Positions 42,083 to 53,052 of a stretch of 64,000 bases of DNA are shown here, in pieces. The stretch comes from Tritrichomonas musculus (taxonomy: Eukaryota > Parabasalia > Tritrichomonadida > Tritrichomonadidae). Where the stretch lies: positions 186,001-250,000 of the forward strand of contig JAPFFF010000045.1 of assembly GCA_039105265.1 (NCBI GenBank). Direction: 5' to 3'. Position 1 is the first letter of the stretch. Every line of letters begins with the position of its first letter. The notes under the pieces are model-generated. The model had not been told where the DNA came from. It made no database searches and saw nothing but the letters and a program-made list of their open reading frames with translations. The position numbers were made by a program, and so were the translations under genes.

Positions 42083-43114
42083 ATGGAAGATAATCAAGTC
42101 CCAACAACAACTGGTGTCGCTGATAACAGCATCTGTTATGACAAACCAGACAAAAGACAAAAGCATCCTCATTATGAACATCGTACTGAAAAACTCATGA
42201 GAAAGAACAACGAATTCTCTGAAAAGAAATTCCAAAGAATCCGCCGTGTTTCAACACAAAAGAAACTCAAGAAGGCATTCAAACGTATTGGTCGTAAACT
42301 CAATCATATCAGCAGAAATGACATGCCAACAGAAGGATACGACAAAGTTTGCCTCATTTTAATCAACAACTTCAAGCATGACAAGCATGATCCTAAAGTT
42401 GGTGCCATGAACGATGGTTATTTATTCGGTCTTTATCATCATCGATTAGGATTCAAAGTTTTCTACCTCCTTAACTGCATACAAGGAAACTATCCCAAGT
42501 ACCTTCAATTCTTCCTCTTCCACACCAGGGAAAATCTTACAGTTTTCTACTCAGGTCGAGATACAATTGACTTCGGAAGCCATGGTGTTGAATTCAAAGA
42601 CAAGAACGTTACAGCAAACCAATTTGGTCGTTTAATTGCACGCGATAACAACGGAAAATGCAAAGTTGTTTTCGTATCTGATTGCGCTGCTGGAGGATCT
42701 GTCTTCGATATCCAAGCAGTCAACAAAGTCAACAACCCAAACCCATCAGAAATGATCTCTTTCGCTGCCAACAAGATCACTGATCCTAATTCAAAGGTTG
42801 GCCGTAGATCACATGGAATCTTCACTTATTACTTCTGCAAGATCATCTACGAAGATCCTTCAATTTCACCAAAGAGGCTCGTTGAACGTTTGAACGCTTC
42901 TCTTGCTCGTTTCAGCGAATCAGTTGACTGCCAGATGACAAACGCTCTCGCTGAAAACGAGCCAATGTACAAGCCAGGCGAGCATCCATCTGCCGATCCA
43001 GTTGAAGAAATCATCGACTATGAAGATGCTCATCCTGATGAAGTCGACAATGATGACGAGCCCGACTCTGATGATGATGAACTTGACGAAGAAAATGACG
43101 AGACTTCAAATTAA
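42083..43114 (+). CDS. Metacaspase-like protein lacking both catalytic residues
   Basis: The protein has 343 residues. A basic N-terminal region (about 20-85, rich in KKLKKAFKRIGRKL) precedes a caspase-fold p20-like domain (about 85-290: KVCLILINNF, VGAMNDGYLFGLYHHRLGF, VVFVSDCAAGG, SHGIFTYYFCKI). The catalytic histidine position (YTGHGA in the gene at 59318) reads FYSGRD, with Arg159. The catalytic cysteine position (SDCCHSG) reads SDCAAGG, with Ala202; Cys201 remains. It is therefore probably a pseudoprotease. The C-terminal tail is strongly acidic (DDEPDSDDDELDEENDE). The intact frame, good codon use and clear ATG argue that it is a working gene, perhaps a decoy or regulator of active metacaspases. 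Confidence 0.85.
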   Translation: MEDNQVPTTTGVADNSICYDKPDKRQKHPHYEHRTEKLMRKNNEFSEKKFQRIRRVSTQKKLKKAFKRIGRKLNHISRNDMPTEGYDKVCLILINNFKHDKHDPKVGAMNDGYLFGLYHHRLGFKVFYLLNCIQGNYPKYLQFFLFHTRENLTVFYSGRDTIDFGSHGVEFKDKNVTANQFGRLIARDNNGKCKVVFVSDCAAGGSVFDIQAVNKVNNPNPSEMISFAANKITDPNSKVGRRSHGIFTYYFCKIIYEDPSISPKRLVERLNASLARFSESVDCQMTNALAENEPMYKPGEHPSADPVEEIIDYEDAHPDEVDNDDEPDSDDDELDEENDETSN

Positions 43115-43255
43115 ATATGTAATAAATTTTAATAATTAATTATTGATATGTTTATGTTGCTTTTTTATTTTTTGTTAGTTTCTGCTGAACACTGCGCTTT
43201 TTGGTATCAAATGCATTTAGTATAAAAAAAAAAAAAAAAGGTATATTCTAAATTT
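43115..43255. other. Short spacer with A run
   Basis: AT-rich 3' flank of the metacaspase-like gene, with an A run at about 43224-43239. Confidence 0.5.
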
Positions 43256-43736
43256 TAGGCTTGTTATTATGAGAATCGATATCGAAAACATCACTTTTTT
43301 CATCTGATACTCGATTATCAGTTTAAAAATCTGATATCGAGATTATCGATTATCAAGATATCAGATATGAAATGTGATATAAAAATAATTGTAAATTTGT
43401 TATCAATTACCGAGATCTCGAGATCTTAAACAGATTTATCTTTTTTTATAATTGGTATTTGTGATTTTAAAATATTTAAAAATAAATAATAGAAAGTTTT
43501 GATGATTATTTTAAGATTAAAATCAAAAAATACATTTTTTTTTTTTTAAGAAATATTTGAGATTAAAATACGATCATATATTTATCAAAAAGTTTTATTG
43601 AAAATTCTGATATCAAAAGCTGAGGAAAACAATTTACAATCTCTGAAATAAATCTCGAGAATCTGTGCATATTTATGTATCGATATCAAAAAGTCAATCA
43701 ATTATCGATCTCGAGAATCGGAGAATAACAAGCCCA
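43256..43736. mobile_element. hAT-like MITE, family member 3
   Basis: A 481-bp element begins TAGGCTTGTTATTATGAGAA and ends GAATCGGAGAATAACAAGCCC. The interior is packed with CGATATC, GATTATCG and ATCTCGAGATC words as in 15951-16404 and 27198-27665. The flanks ATTCTAAATTT and ATTCAAAATTT are similar but not exact, so the duplication is eroded or coincidental. Confidence 0.72.
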
Positions 43737-43999
43737 ATTCAAAATTTCGCTCTTTTCTGATAAAAAACTCTGAAAAAACATTTTTATACACTATTTTAAT
43801 AATATTTTAAAGATGGATTTTTTGATAAAAAAGCCCTAAAAATTGAATAGATTTATCATTGATGATATTTAGACTCTTTGGGACATTTTTAATTCGATTT
43901 AAATTATGAGAAATTTTGAATAAATGTCGGAAAAGTGTGTAAATTTTGAATAATGAATTAAATGATTTGAGTAATTTGATTGAATAATGAATACTGAAT

Positions 44000-44680
44000 T
44001 ATATAGAAAACTTCTTCATTATCATTAATGATTATTTTCAATCATTCTAGAGCTTGCTTCTCTTTCATCATCTGAATAAAAAATTTGAATAAGATTTGAA
44101 TTCATTAAAGAAGCAGCAATTAATAATTCATATTTATCATTTTACCAGCATTGATTTATTAAAAAATATGCTAAACTATTGTACTATTTTTATTGCTACT
44201 TGCGATTTCCAAAAGTCAAAGGGTGATTTGAAGTATAAAGTGCTGCTGCAAATATAATTTGCAAATGCAACTTGTGCATTTTCATTATTGAGTTTTAAAA
44301 TTGAACAAAGCTCTGTAATTTTGCTATTATGATTCTGAAAGTCTAAATCAAATGACTCAAGCGTTTTTTGCTCATCTTCAGACATTTTTTCCAAAGATGA
44401 GATTTTGTTAATAATTCATCATTTTTCTAATACGTTTTTTCCACCATAATATTTCATTAGAGGTCAGAATATAGCTTAGCATTGCCAATGTAGAATCGCA
44501 TATGTTAAAAAAACGAGAGTCAATACTGTTAAGGACAATTGGCCCAAATATGTTGTCCGTATTTTTTGGCTTTTCCATTGTTTCTTTTAGTTTAATTAAT
44601 TCTTTGAACACTTAACATGTTAAGTCATTTATAAGCTTTAAAACGTATTGAACTTTTTTGAAATTAGCAAAACTGATTTC

Positions 44681-44711
<31 letters not shown>

Positions 44712-45135
44712 CTTTGTTTAAGTTTTTAAAATGTTTTATTGTTTTTTTTTCAACATATTAATGAAAGTTAGTTGTTCAGAAAGTTGATTCAACAACAACT
44801 AATGAAAAAATTGATTTTTGCAAATTAGAATAAATTTCTTTATATACTGGATCGGAAAATCCATTTACTGCGTTTCCAATAGTTTAGGAAGTGGGAATTT
44901 CATTAGTAGAAACTCCAAAAACTTTAATAACTTAATGAAGTATAGCTTATCTATGTGCCAGAATGATATGTTGCATCAAATAATTAAATTAATCATTTTT
45001 TTTTTCTTCTAATTTTGAAGCAAATACTTCTACTTTTTCTTCTTCTTCTGTTTTTTCTTGATAGAAATCTGTGATTTCTCTCTGTGAGTTAGATATGGTA
45101 GTTGGTGTTTCATACCACTCTACTCTGTAAGAAAT
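44000..45135 (-). pseudogene. Decayed protein-coding region
   Basis: Several minus-strand pieces look coding but sit in different frames: about 45000-45130 (YRVEWYETPTTISNSQREIT and an EEEEKVEVFASKLEE stretch), about 44820-44930 (KVFGVSTNEIP, NAVNGFSDPVYKEIYSNLQK), 44408-44611 (TMEKPKNTDNIFGPIVLNSI) and 44176-44394 (SEDEQKTLESFDLDFQNHNS). A T run interrupts at 44681-44706. At about 44008-44035 a short piece reads INDNEEVFYI, which resembles the very end of the sacsin-like protein at 61549 (VNDNEEVFYL). It may be a relic of that family with many defects. The order suggests one gene; the identity is uncertain. Confidence 0.45.
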
Positions 45136-45251
45136 GAGCACTTTTGATTTTAATTGATTTTATAGCAGCATTTCTAATTTAAATATAAAATTAGGCATTT
45201 TATAGCATTGAAATTATAATGATGGCATGATTACAATGATCTTAATTAATA

Positions 45252-45563
45252 GACCTTTTTATAAAAAGAAATTTTTTTTGCGATAAAGTATACTTTTTAG
45301 CGATAATGATCACTTTTTCATAAAAATGAACTTTTTCACAAAAACGCAAAGCAATTAGAATTATTATTTAAAACCAATGTTATATGATTCTAAACAAGCA
45401 TATAATATATTTTAGTTGTTATAAATTATGTTTTATCAGTTTATTTTTAAGATATATAGATTCATTTGTTTAAGTGAAAAAGTTCTTTTTTTATGAAAAA
45501 GTAGACATTATCGCTAAAAAGTATACTTTATCGCAAAAAAAAATTTTTTTTTATAAAAAGGTC
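45252..45563. mobile_element. TA-flanked MITE with about 85-bp TIRs
   Basis: A 312-bp element begins GACCTTTTTATAAAAAG and ends with the inverse. TIRs of about 85 bp share GCGATAAAGTATACTTTTTA and TAGCGATAATG, with a few mismatches. TA lies on both sides (45250-45251 and 45564-45565). The target size suggests a mariner-related family different from 10435-10663. Confidence 0.82.
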
Positions 45564-45730
45564 TAATATTTTTGAAAAAGCCAATATTTGTTTCTATGCA
45601 TTGGGTTGGTATGTATTAAGATCATATTTTTATATCCATTTTTATGACAACTTAAGCAAAAATCACATTATTTTCAATCCATGCCATGCAAAAATATTGC
45701 AAAAAAATATGCTTCATTTTATTCTTATAA

Positions 45731-45929
45731 GGGTGAAGTCCACTTCTGAATTTCTTTCAATTTTTCATTTTTTAAAAAACATGTAATTTTTTCATATTTT
45801 TTAAAATATAAATAAATAAACAATCATATTAATACCATTATTTCTTTTGGTATGAAAGTATAAAAATCAAATTCATTTTAATTTGAGAAAACTCAATGAA
45901 TTTTTCTATCAGAAACTTTGAGTACACCC
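45731..45929. mobile_element. Possible TTAA-type MITE abutting the next element
   Basis: The left end GGGTGAAGTCCACTTCTGA and the right end CTTTGAGTACACCC are partial inverses; TTAA follows on the right and ATAA precedes on the left. The right part has AACTCAATGAATTTTT as in 26454-26783. The match is imperfect, so the call is tentative. Confidence 0.35.
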
Positions 45930-46519
45930 TTAAGGTACAAATCCAGTACGTCTCAAATTGATAAGAAAATCGTTAAAAAATTGAGATAATGCTCCTCTCA
46001 GAAAAAGTTTGGTATTTCTGAGTAAATTTCGATGATTCTGAGGTTTACATTTGACACTTTATCATATAAATAAAAAGGTAAACAAATTTGTTTTTCAATT
46101 TTCTTATTTCGTTAAATAATCATAAAATATAAATTTAATTTATTATCTTAAACATTTTTTATTTAGAAGCAAATAAGATCTGTCGTAGGGAAATTGGAAT
46201 AATATCAATTTTAAAATATTTAATAGAAAAAGTGAAGAAATTGAATTTTAACGTCAAGTATGTATTCAAAATATTTCTATTTGCTCTAAGAGGAATTTGC
46301 CTAGAAACTGTTTTTTCTAACTCATTTTTATATATTATTTAATTATATTTAAATATGTATATATTAATATAATTTATAATATATTATATCTATAATATAA
46401 TATTATTATATATTATTTTTCTGTATAAAGCATATTTATAAATAAATATTTTGAAAGCATATACAAAATATATTGAGAACATAAAAATAAATAAAGTCAT
46501 TAAATTTTCAGTATTTTTA

Positions 46520-46669
46520 TATCCCTTTCGGCCGTATGCCGTAATTGAATATTTTTTTATGTAAAGTATTCAAAAAGTTGCACTTTTGCCGTGTGCCGTA
46601 GAAATTTTTTAAAATAAACTATTCAATGAACGACCAAATAGCCGTATTTTACAAAACCGCCGAAGGGCT
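46520..46669. mobile_element. 150-bp MITE with 10-bp target duplication
   Basis: An imperfect inverted pair (CCCTTTCGGCCGT and ACCGCCGAAGGG in the right arm) is bracketed by exact AGTATTTTTA (46510-46519 and 46670-46679). The GCCGTATGCCGTAATTGAAT, GCCGTGTGCCGTA and AGCCGTATTTTA repeats inside are an unusual GC-rich island in this spacer. The 10-bp duplication fits Mutator-like elements. Confidence 0.75.
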
Positions 46670-47470
46670 AGTATTTTTAAATAAAGACTATTCAATTTAA
46701 AAGAATTAAAAATGCAAATATCTTATTTTAAAATCATTTTACCAATATTATTATGCATTTAAAAAATATAAAATAATATAGATATATAAATGCATGCAAA
46801 TATTGCTAATATTATATTAAATTGAGGAATTCTGATGAACATATTATAGTAAGCATAAAGTAAATCAATTTTTTTTTATAAATATAGATGAAAATAATTT
46901 GTATACTTATTAAAAAGTATGAAAAAATAATGAAATTTGTGAAAAATAATTAGATTGGTAATGAAAAAATTATTAATCAAATTTGATTGTTTCAAATGTT
47001 TTTTTGAGCATGTGTTGATATTGAATTAACTGAATCTGTTGATGAATATCATTAAACTGTTCTTTTTTGTTGAGTATTTTAAATAATGGGCTGTTCCTTT
47101 GCCAACTAATATCTTTTGGAGGGGACAATAAAATTGAAGTTCATCACCATAATAAGAAAAATACATATACTTAAATGATTTATTGTAATTTAAACTTGTT
47201 TTCTATTTTTTCCATTTTTTGCAAATGATATAAAAAAGTTCAATTATATATACAAATATTCATTAATATTCAAAATAAAAAAACATTATAAAATATAGAT
47301 ATTAAATTAAAAATAATTTATGATAAATGTTTCTAAAATAAATTTTCATTGAAAAGATATATCAATATATACTTTTGGTTTTATCATTATATCACAAAAA
47401 GTTAGATAATTTAACAAAAAGTTACTATTCATAAAAAAATTCATTGAAAAAAAATTTTTATGATATTAGG

Positions 47471-48487
47471 TAGGCTGGCTAATAAAATTTGTGTAAGCTC
47501 TGAGAATTTTCACAAATTTTGAATTATCTTAACAAATTTGAGAGTTAAACTTTTTTAGAGGAATCTTCTGAAATATTGAAACTTTTTTAGAGGAATCTTT
47601 TTATTTTTTGAAAGGAGATCAAATATATTCAAAATTCTTATAACAAATAATAATAAGCATTTGATAATTTATTAAATTGTTATAATATTAATAAATGAAA
47701 ATAAATATATATGTAATAATTGAATTTATCAATACTCTAGCAAGATATAAATATTTGATATTTTTTCTTTCAATTCAATTTCAAAAAACAAAATTTGTAT
47801 TAACTCATAGAAATACCCATCCTAATATTAGGGAAATGTTACGATTATTTTATTTTTTGTCTATATAGCCAATATTACATACTGACATACAATATAAATC
47901 ATTAGAAGTGAAGTAATAATCGAAACATTTTGTTCATGATTAATATCCTTGATAATCAAAAGTACAAAAAAAAGATAAATTTCTACTCCGTAAGTTATAA
48001 TATTATTTTAAAATATCAAAATATCTCTCATCAATGTGATTTTTTTTATAACTGGTCCAAAAGAACAATTGTTATTGATGTTTTTTATTTTTTTTTACGG
48101 ACAAAATAAACGGCCTCCGTTTACCTTTATAAATAGGATGGGTATTTCTATGAGTTAATACAAATTTTGTTTCTTGAAATTGAATTGAAAGAAAAAATAT
48201 CAAATATTTATATCTTGCTAGAGTATTGATAAATTCAATTATTACATATATATTTATTTTCATTTATTAATATTATAACAATTTAATAAATTATCAAATG
48301 CTTATTATTATTTGTTATAAGAATTTTGAATATATTTGATCTCCTTTCAAAAAATAAAAAGATTCCTCTAAAAAAGTTTCAATATTTCAGAAGATTCCTC
48401 TAAAAAAGTTTAACTCTCAAATTTGTTAAGATAATTCAAAATTTGTGAAAATTCTCAGAGCTTACACAAATTTTATTAGCCAGCCTA
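47471..48487. mobile_element. Foldback element with 354-bp inverted arms
   Basis: Left arm 47471-47824 and right arm 48134-48487 have the same length, 354 bp, and are inverse copies with only one mismatch noticed. They start TAGGCTGGCTAATAAAATTT. The spacer is 309 bp, with a small AAACGG-CCT-CCGTTT hairpin. TA at each end may be the target duplication. The near-perfect arms mean very recent origin or maintenance. The transcript would form a long double-stranded RNA. Confidence 0.92.
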
Positions 48488-49114
48488 TTTATAAATAATT
48501 GAAAAAAAAAAAAATATTTTATGTTTTTTTTATATCACCTATCAATTTAATTTGCTGTTATTTAACGTACTGGATTTGTACCTTAAAATTGAAATTGATA
48601 ATAAAAAAACGATTAGAGTTTACCATCATTTTTATTTTGAATCAAAAATGATCGTTGAATCAAAAACTTTTCATAACATAGGTCAGGTTGAAATACAAAC
48701 CTGGTGTAATAATTCAAAATCAGTGAAAAAACACTTTAATGAATAATTTTATAAAGCAATTATCAAATTCACAAATTTTATCAGTTTTATCAAATATTTC
48801 GGTTTTTTGTTTAAAAAAATTTTAAACTTACTCAATTTTCTGAGGGAACCAAATAAACAATTTAAACCAGTCAAAAATTTCATTAACACCGCTAATAAAA
48901 CGATTAAATAAATAATGATCAAATAATTATGCTATTATAATCTATAATCAAAATGTTAAAGTAAAAAAGTTTCAAGAAGCATTTTCCTCCCAAACTTTTG
49001 AATAAGAGAATTTTTTGGGAAAACTTATATTCATAAAAAATTCAGATGCATCTCAAAATTGAGAAACAAAATAAAATTATTATTCAGAAATATTATATTG
49101 TGTTTATTATAATT

Positions 49115-49999
49115 ATGATGATGTTGAGCCATGACCATCAACCTCAGGCTTTCACTTTAATTGAATTTTACCCATTTATTTCCAATGCTAATCAACATGG
49201 TATAATGAATAGAGCACATAAAGCCATTCGTTCTAATGATGATGTTTCTTTTCCCATTAAAAATAATCTAGATATTAATTCTTCACATGAGCCTGTTCAT
49301 TTCCAAAAGAGAAAATTCAGCCCCGAGGAAGACCTTATTTTGAAAAGGGAGATTGCCTTACATGGTCCAAGAAAATGGGATAAAATAGCTTTATCTTTAC
49401 CTGGAAGGACAGGGAGACAATGCAGAGATCGTTTTCATAATTATTTAAATCCTACTCTTACCAACGGTCCTTGGACCAAAGAGGAAGACAAATTACTTGA
49501 GGAAAAAGTATCTGAAATAGGTCAACATTGGAATAAAATAATTAGGTTTTTCAGAGGAAGAAGTACAAATAATGTTAAGAATAGATGGTACACATACATT
49601 TCTAAACAAAAAAAAGATGAATTTCAAACTTTATCTGGGAAAAATACGAATAAAAATAGGCAAATTGCGGGATACCATGAAGATGAAGAAAATAGTGACA
49701 CTAATAATAATCAAAAAACCGATTATTTTAATTCTAATAATAATGATAATGAAAATTATGAAAATAATTTCTCATTGAAATTTGAAAATCAGCCGATATT
49801 AAATAGTATTGATTGTCCAAATAAAGAATCAGGCAAAGTATTGAATTTGAGTGAAAATCTAAATGATGATGTTGTTTTACCAAAAAATAAAAATATGAAC
49901 AAAATATTGTTTCCACCAATATATCCACCAAACAATACATTTATATTTCCTTCAAATATTGGCCTTTTTGACTTTTTAAGTCATGAAGTTGGTACATAA
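49115..49999 (+). CDS. R2R3 Myb transcription factor
   Basis: About 294 residues from the ATG at 49115. The frame also has an ATG at 49046, but that adds an isoleucine-rich stretch that looks like leader DNA. Two Myb repeats span about 67-165: R2 RKFSPEEDLILKREIALHGP with RKWDKIALSLPGRTGRQCRD, and R3 GPWTKEEDKLLEEKVSEIG with HWNKIIRFFRGRSTNNVKNR. The recognition helices are typical of trichomonad Myb factors, which bind TAACGA/TATCGT-like sites and direct start-site choice. The C-terminal region is Asn/Asp-rich low complexity. The leading part lacks known motifs. Intact gene. Confidence 0.9.
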   Translation: MMMLSHDHQPQAFTLIEFYPFISNANQHGIMNRAHKAIRSNDDVSFPIKNNLDINSSHEPVHFQKRKFSPEEDLILKREIALHGPRKWDKIALSLPGRTGRQCRDRFHNYLNPTLTNGPWTKEEDKLLEEKVSEIGQHWNKIIRFFRGRSTNNVKNRWYTYISKQKKDEFQTLSGKNTNKNRQIAGYHEDEENSDTNNNQKTDYFNSNNNDNENYENNFSLKFENQPILNSIDCPNKESGKVLNLSENLNDDVVLPKNKNMNKILFPPIYPPNNTFIFPSNIGLFDFLSHEVGT

Positions 50000-52830
50000 T
50001 ATTTTTTATAACCTTTTGGATAGAACAATTTATTTTTAATTATGTTGTGCTGATAATTGCAATTTATATCGAATAATTTGCATCATTGAAAATTTTCTTA
50101 GTTTACTTAAAAAAACAATGCAAAACAATTTGAAAATATATACCCAATATTTTGAATTTTAAAATTATTATTAATTATGTGTAAATATGTGATCATGTGA
50201 AAATATTTATTGATCATTTTGGATTTGGACAAATTTAAAATATTATTTATATTTTCTAATAAATCCCAATATTTACATAGAATACCTCTTTTCTATTCAG
50301 ATACTCAATATGAATCTGCGGCTTTCTTTGGATATATTGAAATTTTATATTTCAATCAATAATAATATAATCAAATTTGTCGAAAATAATTTATTATTTA
50401 CCATTTATATGGACCAATATTATTGAATCAAAGGTTTATATCATTCCAAAACAAGTTTTTTCATTTTCAAATTTCGAAGATAATTCAATATGATGTTTTT
50501 TCGCTATATTTATATAAATATTTAAATATAGCTTGCTATTCTTGAATTTATTTTTTCTTTACTATTCCATTCATTGAAAAATACAGTTGATCAGAATTGA
50601 ATATTTCAAGTTTTTGAAAACAATATTCAAATTTATTATGAAAAATAGAAGGTAATATTTTTTCAATTATAGCAGATTTTTATTTATTAGCTTTATATAC
50701 GACAATAAAATGAAATCCTTTAATAATAAAAAATGGTTGAGATTTTATTCAAATATTTTGAATAATTATTCTTTTTTTTCAATGATTTCTGAATTTTTGA
50801 CAATTTTACATTTCTACAATAAACCATTTATTTTACCAATATACAATTTAAAATATCAATTAATGATTGGCTTATAGCATTCTATCTTTCTGCTTTTTTT
50901 ATTCTCAAAAATGTATTGAAATAGGGTTCGAATTTATTTTTATTTATATTATTTTTTTTTTTTTTTGTTTTTAACATGTTCATACTTGGTGCAAGCAAAC
51001 AAATAATGATTATAGATCATTTTAATATATATATCTAAAATTGAAAAAAATGGAGTTTTCCATATAATGTAAAAAAAAAAGAAATAGGCAATATCATATA
51101 TTTATACTAATGTTTCATTATTAATGAAATATATTTAAAAATAATGATAAAAAAGGTTTGATAACTTATAAAATAAAGAATTTTCGTAAAATAAAATTTA
51201 GTATTTTTATAATTTGATCATACCATTTGTTCTTATTCATAATTCACATTAAAAGATTAAAGCAGTATGCTTTTTTTGTGAGTAATTCTTTTTTTTTTTT
51301 TTGATCGTCTATTGATTTCGGATGTATTCAATTTTTAATTGTTTTGTTCAAATTTTATTTCAAATTCCATAGTTGTCGTTTTGCCTTAAGCTCTTTATTT
51401 GGATAATTTTAAATGCGGTTATTGATAATATCATGGCATATTTCATTGATACATAAAATAAATTCAAAGATTTACCAATTTTTTTTTTGTTCTATTAAGA
51501 AATCGAACACTTTTGACTTTATCAAAGCAAACTTTATCTTGTCTACTAAATTAAATAGTGTTTCCTTCTCCATCTTTCTAAAAAATCATAATTCTGAAAT
51601 ATAAAAGAAAATACTCCTATTCACATAACAATTACTATTTGTATAGATAAATATATGTAAATTATAAGTTATTTATATTGAAATAAAACTTTTTTTTTTT
51701 AAAAATCAATATCTTTTTTATTGATCCCTAATATTAGTTAAAAAAATACATATTATGCTCTTTATGCTATAAATTAGCACGAGCAATTAAAAAGAATTTC
51801 TTTCACAGTAAATACTCAAATATTTTTCTTCAATTACCATGATTAAATGATTCTTATAAATAAATATTATTTGCTGGTGAATATATACATGAATTTAAAT
51901 ATTTATCAGCTATAAATACAAATATTAAACAGAAAATTTTAAATATCTGTTTTTTTTATGTGCAAAACTTTTTCATAATTTTTATATATATATATTCAAT
52001 GATTGCATTCAATATTTTTTCAATGAATGTTTAACTTTTTAATTCAATGACAAAGATGATAAAACTTTAATATTATTGCTTTGATAAAGCAACTTTTTCA
52101 TTATTAAATATGATTTTATTTATAAGATATATATGCTAGCATGAAATATTCAATAATATCATATATTGATATCATTTTAAAATGTCTATTCCAAAAATTG
52201 ATTTTTATAAATTAGAAACTTCAACATGAAAAAAATCCTATGGATACAACCTATATATCAATAAGGAATATTTATTTATAGGTTAAATTATATTTTCAAT
52301 GAAAATGGATAATTTAGTAGATCATAAAGAAATAAACACAAAACTGAATTAAAAAAAAATATTAAGTTTTATTTAATTCTTGAATTTTAAGCGTTTACAC
52401 AAGCTATTTGGGAAAATAACGTATTAAGAAACTATAAATGATAATACCATCAATGCATAGAAAATGAAATATATAACATTATAAATATTTTTATATATAT
52501 TTTTTATATAAATATTTGATTTATATATATTTCAAATAATATTACAAAATTACTAAGTAATATTTTGATATATTTATTATATTCATCAATTTTGAACTTT
52601 TATGAATATCTCAGAAAATGTTTGAACCATTGCCTCAAAAAATAAAATATAAATTGAATTATAAAATAAGATTACCCTATTATATTATTAAATAAAATTA
52701 ATTATTAATTATAAATAAACTTTATATATTCATGTAGTTAATATATATGTAATAAATAATATATTTAAATATCCAAGAAGAAAAATAATCATGATAATAA
52801 AATGAAGACCAAATTTTCATTGAAAATAAA
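50000..52830. other. 2.8-kb AT-rich spacer
   Basis: I find no gene or clear repeat here. Short open stretches (for example about 51413-51604) have no coding character. Confidence 0.5.
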
Positions 52831-53032
52831 TGTGAAATCGTAATCGCCCGTATTCGTAATAGCCCGTGACGGTTTAGGTCAATATTGACCTTGTATCGTA
52901 CCATAGAAAAAAAAGTCTGGAACTTTTTTGCACTTTTGCAAAAAAAAAACATGGGTAGCTACTCATGGTTTTTTTCAATATTGACCTAAACCGCCACGGG
53001 CTATTACGATTACGGGCGATTACGATTTCACA
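52831..53032. mobile_element. 202-bp MITE ending 20 bp before a start codon
   Basis: The ends TGTGAAATCGTAATCGCCCG and the inverse form about 58-bp TIRs reaching TTTAGGTCAATATTGA, with two mismatches noticed. Flanks share AAATAAA (left up to 52830, right from 53033), giving a 7-8 bp duplication. The GC-rich arms (GCCCGTGACGGTTTAGG) stand out from the spacer. The right end lies 20 bp upstream of the ATG of the kinase-C2-Rab gene. Confidence 0.88.
53028..53032 (+). promoter_or_regulatory. Putative initiator (TCACA) supplied by the MITE end
   Basis: TCACA is the last five bases of the MITE inverted repeat and matches TCAYW. Its A is 23 nt before the ATG at 53053. If used, the transposon provides the transcription start. 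Confidence 0.4.
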
Positions 53033-53052
53033 AAATAAATTTATCTGATAAT

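Larger units (their letters stand above)
45934..48582. mobile_element. TTAA-type element (GGTACAAATCC family), copy C with nested insertions
   Basis: The ends GGTACAAATCCAGTACG and CGTACTGGATTTGTACC and the flanking TTAA (45930-45933 and 48583-48586) match copies A and B, but the element is 2,649 bp. The first 150 bp resemble copy A in diverged form (CTCTCAGAAAAAGTTTGG). At least two other elements sit inside it, at 46520-46669 and 47471-48487. No transposase frame is visible. Confidence 0.75.

Noticed and set aside
45601-45786. Open frame of 61 codons
   Set aside because: It overlaps the start of a possible MITE and has spacer composition.
48552-48746. Open frame of 64 codons crossing the right end of element C
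   Set aside because: It begins inside the transposon end and leaves it; part may be old coding DNA (HFYFESKMIVESKTF) but nothing supports a gene.
51413-51604. Open frame of 63 codons in the 50-52.8 kb spacer
   Set aside because: Composition equals the spacer, with no recognisable domain; chance frame.
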